Assembly (NCBI RefSeq): GCF_964340395.1
Contig: NC_135557.1
Location: 26,431,614 to 26,495,613 of the forward strand
Length of the DNA: 64,000 bases
Direction: 5' to 3'
From: Glandiceps talaboti
Lineage: Eukaryota > Hemichordata > Enteropneusta > Spengelidae
Shown piece by piece: positions 1-11,726 of this stretch. Numbering within the stretch: the first letter of the stretch is position 1; every line of letters starts with the position of its first letter. A model generated the notes under the pieces. It saw only the letters and a list, made by a program, of their open reading frames with translations, did no database searches and was not told the DNA's origin. The position numbers and the translations under genes are program-made.

Positions 1-618
1 GTTCTATCAACAATTGCTGGCAGTGAGGGTGGGCCACAAACTACAAACAGAAACGGATAACGTAAATGAATGTTATCAAACGATATGTGTTTAAATACGC
101 ATTCCTTCAAGGTTTTAATGTATTAAGGAACTTTCGTCTTTGAATTTCTACCTTTTTCCCGAATTCTTATTCGAACAGGGTAGGGATAAACTTATCAATA
201 GAAACAATATCAAATTGCTTGTAATAGCGAGAAAACTTTCCTGGCATCAATGGAAAAACAAATTTAACTTTATTATTCCCAAAGACGCAACATTCAAGTA
301 CAATACTGTGTCTGATTTATAAACTATCACCCTAGCATTCTCAATCGGATTGACAAGATTTAGGGCAATGTCTCCTAACTACTGTCACAACAGTACATTA
401 TTTTGTCGATTAAATTCCCCCCTTTCAGAGTAAGATCGAAATATCAAGGCTGTACTGTAGTACATTAACATTGAAAAAGGACAAAACGTACTGAGACTGC
501 ATGGGGAGATAGATATGGCAATTACAGTACATGATTGAATCTTTTGAGTTTTTGCCACTTGCCAGGTTCAAAGGAAACCACACTGAATAAAGCATACATA
601 TCGTACAATACACTGTAC
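1..618. other. TRPC intron 6 (part), nothing recognised
   Basis: Downstream of the exon 6 donor at 618. No further TRPC exon with usable splice sites and family similarity was seen up to the left edge. Confidence 0.6.
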
Positions 619-837
619 CTGTTTTTGTCCAAGTTTAACAGCATGGAAAACATTATGTGGAAGATCAGTGTCTCCATGGTTTGTCTTGCTGTGTGTCAAA
701 ATTGTCGTCAACTCCTTCGAATCACGTGTCTCACCGAGTAGATCAGCAGCGAATTGTTCACATCTGTGTGCTAAGTCTTGATATTCCTGTCGGAATTCAT
801 AGTCCTTTACGCTCATTTCACGTAACTTCAAAGTCAT
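619..837 (-). CDS. TRPC exon 6 (linker helices)
   Basis: Acceptor CTCTTTGTAG precedes 837 and donor CAG|GTACAG follows 619; 219 nt, 73 codons. It encodes MTLKLREMSVKDYEFRQEYQ, then HRCEQFAADLLGETRDSKEL, matching TRPC 'ELxxLSKVExEFKxEYEELSxQCKxFAKDLLDQTRSSxELExIL'. The frame leaves the window at the next, unseen exon. Confidence 0.93.
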
Positions 838-3800
838 CTACAAAGAGCAAGCGTCAAGTGATAAATCCACATCAATATTTGCTATTGCTTCAACAACTTT
901 CCTCCCACCCATCCCACCCACCACCACCACTACCACCACCACCAACCACCCACCACCACCACCAAAAACGTGAGCGCTAAACAGAACTCGAAATGTAATC
1001 ATTTTTTGCACATCAGACAAATTGGTTGTCTGCACGAACTGCTATTACATAGCAAACTCAGTTCGAGTAATCTTATTGTACAAACCATTCTTTCAGTTTA
1101 TTGGCTGGATTAAAAATACTTTGAGTAGTGTGTACACATCTTGTGATTACTACGATGATACAACACAAAACAACAGAGAGAACCGACACCACAGTTTAGC
1201 TATAATACTATTTTGACTATTGAGGACCCCAGGGAAGATTGGCCTCGGCCAACTGGGCTACCATCTTTAAATTAAAATTGATTGATTGATTGACCATACA
1301 TACATACCTTAAACCCTTTGTCTATTGGATCTGTACTTGTAAGGGACATATAAGCATCACTAGCCAGGGCTTGGTACACATTTAAAGTACCCAATGAATG
1401 TTGTAATGTATGTTTCTCAGTCACACGATCACTTGTACTACTTGGGTCATCTATACTAGCATCAAAACGAAGTAACAACTACGAAAGAAATAAAAAAAAA
1501 CATAGCAAACACTTAAATATAAAATGTGTTAGTAATTTCCTTTCTGACACCCTTTCAATTTATGTATTATATATCACACACTATCACTTAAAACAACACT
1601 ATTTGTTGTACTATTTAGGGTTAGGGTTAGGAATTACTGATTACTGTTTCGACTACAAAACCAACACTATATTCACTTTAAAATACAAATAATCAGACAT
1701 TGTACATGCCATGCAAATTATTGTATCTGTAAGTAGTATAATCTGTTGAAATTGTGATTTATTGGGGGCGCTGATTGTTGCGTTTGGACCCAAAAATCAA
1801 TTTGATTAGATGTATTGCACCATACACACGATGTGTACAGCTACACAAATACATTTACCTACACGTGATTCACTACTGTGCAGGGTGTACAATATTATGA
1901 TTAAGTTATTATATCGAACAGAACAGTTTCAAAACAAAACAAAATAGAACGTTCAAGATTTAAGAGACATATACAAAAAAATGTTCTATCGCGGTATGTA
2001 GTATGACTGAGTCTGTAAAAACAAAGTAATTGTGACGTAGAGTAATTATCTCTAAACTTTTCCACCATCAGTAACATTTGGATGGTGTATACATAAATCT
2101 TTAAAATAGCAAAGATGTTATTAACTTAAAGATTACCCTACATTAGACATAACTATAATAAATAAATAAAGAGTCAGTGTGTCACATATGTATCTGAAGA
2201 GTAAATTATATTTTATTATACATTCATTATTGTTTATCTATTATTCATTTGATTTTTGATTACGACAAAAATATCTAATTGAATTCATATGGATGATGTC
2301 ATTAAGAATTGTGTACACATACCTTTATGATGTCATAGTTATTGTGGTGTGCGGCTAATATGATTGGTGTAATATCTGGATGGAAATCTTCGTTTTCTGA
2401 TCTGCAGTTAATTATGTTGATTGATCTACCCTGCAGTATAACAGTAAGATAGAATAAAGTTGGTTTTAAAATCAATTTATACAAATATTTCAGATGGCAA
2501 ATATATGGCATCTTCTTTTGGCCCGACAAAGCATGCCCAGCCTAACTTTCCCATTATTGACATTGCCAGCCTAAGTTTCCCATTATTTGCATTGCCAGCC
2601 TAAGTTTCCCATTATTTGCATTGCCAGCCTAACTTTCCCATTATTGACATTGCCAGTCTAAGTTTCCCATTATTGACATTGCCAGCCTAAGTTTCCCATT
2701 ATTTGCATTGCCAGCCTAAGTTTCCCATTATTGACATTGCCGACCTAACTTTCCCATTATTGACATTGCCAGCCTAAGTTTCCCATTATTTGCATTCCCA
2801 GCCTAAGTTTCCCATTATTGACATTGCCAGCCTAAGTTTCCCATTATTTGCATTGCCAGCCTAAGTTTCCCATTATTGACATTGCCAGCCTAAGTTTCCC
2901 ATTATTGACATTGCCAGCCTAAGTTTCCCATTATTTGCATTGGCAGCCTAAGTTTCCCATTATTTACATTGCCAGCCTAAGTTTCCCATTATTGACATTG
3001 CCAGCCTAAGTTTCCCATTATTGACATTGCCAGCCTAACTTTCCCATTATTGACATTGCCAGCCTAAGTTTCCCATTATTGACATTGCCAGCCTAAGTTT
3101 CCCATTATTTACATTGCCAGCCTAAGTTTCCCATTATTTGCATTGCCAGCCTAAGTTTCCCATTATTGACATTGCCAGCCTAAGTTTCCCATTATTTGCA
3201 TTCCCAGTCTAAGTTTCCCATTATATGCATTGCCGGCCTAAGTTTCCCATTATTTACATTGCCAGCCTAAGTTTCCCATTATTGACATTGCCAGCCTAAG
3301 TTTCCCATTATTTACATTGCCAGCCTAAGTTTCCCATTATTTGCATTGCCAGCCTAAGTTTCCCATTATTGACATTGCCAGCCTAAGTTTCCCATTATTT
3401 GCATTCCCAGTCTAAGTTTCCCATTATATGCATTGCCGGCCTAAGTTTCCCATTATTTACATTGCCAGCCTAAGTTTCCCATTATTGACATTGCCAGCCT
3501 AAGTTTCCCATTATTTACATTGCCAGCCTAAGTTTCCCATTATTTGCATTGCCAGCCTAAGTTTCCCATTATTGACATTGCCAGCCTAAGTTTCCCATTA
3601 TTTGCATTCCCAGTCTAAGTTTCCCATTATATGCATTGCCGGCCTAAGTTTCCCATTATTTACATTGCCAGCCTAAGTTTCCCATGATTTGCATTGCCAG
3701 CCTAAGTTTCCCATTATTGACATTGCCGGCCTAACTTTCCCATTATTGACATTGCCAGCCTAAGTTTCCCATTATTTGCATTGCCAGCCCAAGTTTCCCA

Positions 3801-6800
3801 TTATTTGCATTCCCAGTCTAAGTTTCCCATTATTTGCATTGCCGGCCTAAGTTTCCCATTATTTGCATTCCCAGCCGAAGTTTCCCATTATTTGCATTGC
3901 CAGCCTAAGTTTCCCATTATTGACATTGACAGCCTAAGTTTCCCATTATTTGCATTCCCAGTCTAAGTTTCCCATTATTTGAATTGCCGGCCTAAGTTTA
4001 CCATTATTTGCATTCCCAGCCTAACTTTCCCATTATTGACATTGCCAGCCTAAGTTTCCCATTATTTGCATTGCCAGCCCAAGTTTCCCATTATTTGCAT
4101 TCCCAGTCTAAGTTTCCCATTATTTGCATTGCCGGCCTAAGTTTCCCATTATTTGCATTCCCAGCCGAAGTTTCCCATTATTTGCATTGCCAGCCTAAGT
4201 TTCCCATTATTGACATTGCCAGCCTAAGTTTCCCATTATTTGCATTCCCAGTCTAAGTTTCCCATTATTGACATTGCCAGCCTAAGTTTCCCATTATTTG
4301 CATTGCCGGCCTAAGTTTCCCATTATTTGCATTGGCAGCCTAAGTTTCCCATTATTTGCATTGCCAGCCTAAGTTTCCCATTATTTGAATTGCCGGCCTA
4401 AGTTTCCCATTATTTGCATTGCCAGCCTAAGTTTCCCATTATTGACATTGCCGGCCTAACTTTCCCATTATTGACATTGCCAGCCTAAGTTTCCCATTAT
4501 TTGCATTGCCAGCCTAAGTTTCCCATTATTTGCATTGCCAGCCTAAGTTTCCCATTATTTGCATTCCCAGTCTAAGTTTCCCATTATTTGCATTGCCGGC
4601 CTAAGTTTCCCATGATTTGCATTCCCAGCCGAAGTTTCCCATTATTTGCATTGCCGGCCTAAGTTTCCCATTATTGACATTGCCAGCCTAAGTTTCCCAT
4701 TATTTGCATTCCCAGTCTAAGTTTCCCATTATTTGCATTCCCAGTCTAAGTTTCCCATTATATGCATTGCCGGCCTAAGTTTCCCATTATTTGCATTGCC
4801 GGCCTAAGTTTCCCATTATTTGCATTCCCAGCCGAAGTTTCCCATTATTTGCATTGCCAGCCTAAGTTTCCCATTATTTGCTTTGCCAGCCCAAGTTTCC
4901 CATTATTTGCATTCCCAGTCTAAGTTTCCCATTATTTGCATTGCCGGCCTAAGTTTCCCATTATTTGCATTGGCAGCCTAAGTTTCCCATTATTTGCATT
5001 GCCAGCCTAAGTTTCCCATTATTTGCATTGCCAGCCTAAGTTTCCCATTATTTGCATTGCCAGCCTAAGTTTCCCATTATTGACATTGCCAGCCTAAGTT
5101 TCCCATTATTTGCATTGCCGGCCTAAGTTTCCCATTATTGACATTGCCAGCCTAAGTTTCCCATTATTGACATTGCCAGCCTAAGTTTCCCATTATTGAC
5201 ATTGCCAGCCTAAGTTTCCCATTATTTACATTAGAGATTTACATTAATTTACCTTTCATGGCAGCAAAGTATACTCTTCAATGTGAGGCCATACACAACA
5301 AAGAACAGTTCATTTTCTCAGTCTTATTTTTGAGTCAAAATCACGAGCAAACAAGTCTGAATAAATCATGGATATGAATGGAAATCACAATTGTACGTAT
5401 ATCTATTCCTGCTGGCTATAACATTTTTCCGCTGAAATCACTCGTTGAAGGGTACGTGAGGTAGCGTTACCCTAAGTGGACATTGGTTCACGTTTCAATC
5501 TGATTAAAATCTGATGTAGTTAAGTTGGCGCGATTTCTTTATTTACCCCTGTTCCCTACGTTTATTGCCGTTTGTTCTTTTTTTGTTCTGCGAGTGAGCA
5601 CCTTGTTCCTACTAAAGTACTATATTAGGAACAAGGCGCCCACTCACGAAACACAAAAAACCGTAGGAAACAGAGGTAAAATTAAATGAAGAAATCGCGC
5701 CAAGTTCACTACATCAGATTTTAATCAAATTGTGATTATGTGTAAATCTGGCAACTTTTAGAACGAAATAGACAGTCTGTTGAAAAGTACTTGGAAACGT
5801 CTAGATGCAGGAGTCGTTTTACTTTTGCAGAATCTTCATGAACAGAGAAAGAACCGTAGCTTGGTTATTGAGAGGGTTACCAATTAGCACTCAGTGTAGA
5901 CCCTTACAATTTTACGACGTCTTCTCTTTTTACGTCTACCCTAGACTCTTACTTTTAAGGGTTATGACAAGTCAGGCGAAATGAAATGTTTAGAAATTTC
6001 CATCAAATATTTGGCATTCTTGTTTCTGTTTTATTTTGCAAGTTCGTGCAAAAAATAAACACAATTAAACGAACTTGAAAAACTGTCATAAAACGGGAGT
6101 ATGTACACTTGGTGAGAAGGTGAAGTACGTATAGAAGGTGACATACATACATACATGCAATAATGTCTCTTAACATTTAATCACATTCACCTTACTTTGT
6201 CAAAAAGAGAACTACTTAACCCACCAAGCTAGTTTACCCATTTCCATGGTCCCAATTGTTAACAATTGGTTCGAGTGTCTGTCCGAAGTTTCAAAGTATC
6301 TGTACCGAAGCAATGTTCACCACTTCAGCAGTAAGTGATAGAGGTTGAGTGTTTCCATTGACACAGTATAATATATAACGTACCTTGTAGGACCTTGAAT
6401 ACTCGCAGAGTAGTTCAACACCTCGGAAGAACTGTGCATCTACAGCCCGTAATAAAGCATCGCCTACGTGGACATCATGTTGTAGCAAGCATATCATTGC
6501 ATCTAGGGATTTAAAAAAATAGATGTTATCTTATATATGTTATCACGGAACGCTGTAGTACAAGAAAACAGCACAGTAAAATCAAAATACTCTAGACGTG
6601 ATATCACAATATGATATGATACAACACAACACAACACAACACAACACAACACAACACAACACAACACAACACAACACAACACAACACTACACTACGCAAC
6701 GCAACGCAACACAAAAACACAACACAACACAACACAACACAACGCAACGCAACGCAACGCAACACAGCGAAATGCAACACAACACAACACAACACAGCAC

Positions 6801-9800
6801 AACACAACACAATGTTGGAAGACACAACAACACCAAATTACAACATTAAAACACTTACCAATATGTCCATTTTGTAAATTGCAACATTAAAATACTTACC
6901 AATATGTCCATTTTGTAAATTACAACATTAAAACACTTACCAATATGTCCATTTTGTAAATTGCAACATTGAAACACTTACCAATATGTCCATTTTGTAA
7001 ATTGCAACATTAAAACACTTACCAATATGTCCATTTTGTAAATTACAACATTAAAACCCTTACCAATATGTCCATTTTGTAAATTGCAACATTAAAACAC
7101 TTACCAATATGTCCATTTTGTAAATTGCAACATTAAAACACTTGCCAATATGTCCATTTTGTAAATTACAACATTAAAACCCTTACCAATATGTCCATTT
7201 TGTAAATTGCAACATTAAAATACTTACCAATATGTCTATTTTGTAAATTGCAACATTAAAACACTTACCAATGTCTATTTTGTAAATTGCAACATTAAAA
7301 TACTTACCAATATGTCCATTTTGTAAATTGCAACATTAAAACACTTACAAATATGTCCATTTTGTAAATTGCAACATTAAAACACTTACCAATATGTCCA
7401 TTTTGTAAATTGCAACATTAAAATACTTACCAATATGTCCATTTTGCAACGCTATTACTAAAGATGTTCGTCCTTTCCTATCAACACAATTCCTGTTCAT
7501 AGATTCAATATCCAGCGTATATTCCAATGTTTGTACATCTCCCTTCTCAGCAGCTGCAAGGTATAACATCTCAATATCTTCTTCCTCTCCGAATATTCTA
7601 CGAGCTGTCAAATATATAAATCCATAACAGACCAATGATTCCCAACAGAATTAAAATCCTCACAAAATGGAAGGATTTTGCTGTTGCATTCTCAACCGGG
7701 TATCCATATGGTCACTTTTCTTTATTTGAACCGTTCTCGGTATGTTACTCTAACACCCTTTATTGTTGTGGTCTTGTGGTAGATATGATGAAGCGTAGCC
7801 CTATTTTCCTGCATTTGTTTACTTGTCTGTATAGGTTTTGTCATTGTTCATTGTGCCCTATTTTAAAACGTCTTTGATTTCAAATTGTATTCATATGCAT
7901 GGTTTTAAAGTGCTATAATAAACTACTAGTTATACTTTTAAGACTGTGTTTCCAATAAAATATATCAAAAAATAAAATAAACACCCAGTAAATACATGGT
8001 CTTTTATAATTTATGCTGTTATTAACTATTATATGAATAAATCATTTTTTTTTCAAAATTGTCGAAAAATTTAGATAAATTATCTGGCCACACAGCCAAC
8101 TGATCAATAAGCTAATAACCAAATGAAAAATCTTCAATTCAATCTTTAATTTGGCCATTCATTCATTTATCCATTTATTCATTTGATAATACAAAATAAG
8201 TTTTCATATTAAAGCTGCACTAGCTGGATCGGGTTGGGAAACTGTTTAGTTAGATATTAATGACTTACTCGTAATATCGTACACCCTGAACACTATGGAA
8301 TCCACTGAGGGTAAACGTATTGTGTCGCTCTACACAATCATGATATGGTAAAATAAATCCAATCAAATTGATTTTTTGGTCCGCACCCAAAAATCAGCAC
8401 CTCTAATGCGATGACAGTTTCAACCAATCCGTTGCTGTAGTACATATGGATACAATCGACCCTTAAAGATCATATAAAGTATCTCATTATTGATATTTTA
8501 ACAATTTCCATCAGTAAATGTATTGTTGGTTGTCAGATCGAAAAACTAACACTCCAGTTACAGCTAGTGTAGGTTTAATTATTTCATCATTTCATCTTAG
8601 CAATCATTTATTCACATTTAACACTTGATTTTACTTTCAATTTTTGTTAGTTCATGAGTCTATTCACCCGCCGTTCGCTAATTCGTTCATCCATACATTC
8701 TCACTTGTACCACCCACCCACCCATCAATCCATCCATCCAGAACAACAGAAACCATACTTGAAAGGAAGCTAGCATTAAGGAATGATAGCGTGGGACCAC
8801 TAGACCATTTTATTTGCCACTTAGTTATGTTGATATTCATGCATACTTCATGAGTCTTTTGTTAAAACAGTGGTAAACATGTACGACTACACATTAACTC
8901 ATTCTGGTCACAGTCGTGAAAATTGGCCTTGGCACCGATAATTGAGACATTTATTGTTTTTATGAAGGACACTACACCGACTGAGCACTTGGTGTTTAGC
9001 ATGGTGGAGTGATACCATACATAGATCTAGACGACGAACATATACAGCGTTTAACGAGTAGACATATAGAATGAAAACCTTTGTCACGTCCTTCAAACAA
9101 ACATTTCGGCATTAACTATATTTGATCTTTTTCAATGAAAAAAATTATCTGTTTTCCAACGAAGCCAAAATATAGTAGCAGGGCCATGTCTAATTATTTT
9201 TTTTTACAAAGTAAGATTAATTGACTGTTTTTCTAAAACATTTTTAAACACAGATCTAGCATATGTTTGCAATTATGTTTAAACAGAGACACAGTACTAG
9301 TGTATGTGGTATTTACAACAATACATTTGCTCCAGTAGATATACCTTGGCATTCAATACAATTCCCCTACCCGTGTGCCAAAAAATGACCTTTGACCTAG
9401 ATTCGACGATTGCACACTTGTAATACTATGAGACTCAATTTCATGAACCTCGCCTATTTACAAATGTTTGCAGGATAATAAATTATCACATTGTCTTTAT
9501 TGATTTAGTAAATGAACGACGCATTGTAAGGTAAATCTACAAAAATGGAGTTGGCAGCAAAATAATACCAAGTAAATTCTAACATTAGTATAATTCACCA
9601 TGACAAAACATGTGTCCTAGTTAGAGATTCCCCACCCACCCTCCCCTTCATACACTAACAACATAACTGAAAAAAATATTATAAAGGAACTCGATGACCT
9701 TGAGAAGATGGGTTGATTATTCCTAAAAGGTTGAAATTCAATGTATGACCCCGAGTGGTTGTTATGATTCGGTCGACAAGATAACTTGATTACCGTTTAC

Positions 9801-11684
9801 ACGTCTGTACGAGTCCATGTTCCTGACAGCGCTATAAGACAATCGGCGGTCGAATATAAGTGTCACAAAATAGTATGAGAATGTCAAGTTACTTGTAATC
9901 ATAGTGTTGGATAAATTTATAAAAGCAACACCGACCATGAGACAGTTGGTCTCATAGGAGGGATCAGTTGCTGACACATGGGGACCATGTCATATCGAAT
10001 TGTCAATGGGACTCTCAGTCCACTGTTTAGGAATTAACAATGCCGTAATATCAATAGAGAGAACGTCTTTAAAATGCCTAGCTAGAGCAGCTCATGACTT
10101 CGTACACACGACTAGCGTTAAGACGCAAAATTCTACTAAAATCTATAGCAAGTGACGAAAGAAAATGTTGGGTTATTGGCAGTGTATTAAGACCTGGACT
10201 GATTTACACAGAATGCTGAATATACGAATGACTGCGAATCATAGAGACCACAAAGCCTAGGGCAACCACGAGCTACAAACATTCGTGTACACAAATTAAC
10301 TAGAGATACTTACGATTAAATTCAAAACTATCAACTCCAGAGAATATCTCGCCTTCCATTTTTCTCTGCCTATTTTCATACAGAAAGACAAAACTATCGA
10401 CAAAAGTTTACTCCAAAACATATAGACCTATTTGATATCGAATGTTTTTATTGCATCAAGCGTATATAAAGGGCTGTATACACGGCATAGAAAGTACAAG
10501 AGATGGCTACCAATAGCGTTTTTGTTGTCCATTGAATCGAGGTTATACCCCACCCTGATACCTGTCTTCATAATCCTATCAACAGTATATAGGTACACGA
10601 ATACTATACTATGATGTGGTAGACATTTACGCATTTTAATAAACGACGAGGTTGTAATTTGTAAAGTTTTATAACCAATTGTTGTATTTTTACTACAACT
10701 ATACTCATATGTTGGCCAGAAAGTTATGGGATAAAACCTTCACAACGATAGCAATTGTGTATGGACTGAGATAACCAGTAAAAATGTAATTCTAACCAAC
10801 AGGACAAATCCCCCATAACAATAGCAATTGTAAATGGAATAACCAGCAAATATAGTGATATAATAGTCACATGACCCAGTACGCTGATAACCTAACCTCT
10901 AATGTCATAAACTCATCAAAGCTCAGCTCAGGTAAGGTGTAATACCCCTGTATACAGAGAGTGGACGATACAGCTGTGAATCAATAGCTGATTTTTTTTA
11001 CATTTTTGTAATTAGTGTCAAAACTGAAGTACATTTTCTTTCACAACGTATTTTATAAATACCTTCTGTAATCTGCACTTTTAATGTTAAAGACGATTAC
11101 TCTGAGTTGTCTGATAATCAAAAACTAAAGTACTTGGTGTCAAGAAAAGTTAGAAATGTTGTTAGGTACTAAACCGAGAAAAGTTTTTTAAACAGTATAA
11201 CTTGTACGTTTGCAGATAGTTTCATGCTTCTTTTTTGCCTTGTACATTTTATTCACTGTAATGTACCACTCATTCTGTTCTAGTTTTGTTTCATTTACTA
11301 AGGTGACATATAAGGCCATTTGTCTGGAAGGTCGTGTATTGTACATTTTTATTATATTTTGTCATACAGTACCCTATGTCACATACTCTGTTTGAGGTAT
11401 GCAACGACCCTCTCCCTGACGAAGATGTCGTATTGCTCTTGTCCCCTCGTGTATACTTCTCAGACAGTCTTTATAACTTCAGATCCATAATATATATATA
11501 TTATACATATCCACGTTCCCCAGTCTTGCTAAAACCCCAACCCGTTACTTTTGTTCAGGTCTTCTCAACTGGTTTATCTCTGTGTACTTTTCATCAAATT
11601 TAAATTAAACCGATCATTTTACAATTAAGATGAGCCCTACTCACAACGGAGAAATATTAGAAATATTCGGCCCTTAATATGGAC

Positions 11685-11726
<42 letters not shown>

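Noticed and set aside
1614-1631. Interstitial telomere
   Set aside because: Fewer than three TTAGGG units, expected by chance in A+T-rich DNA.
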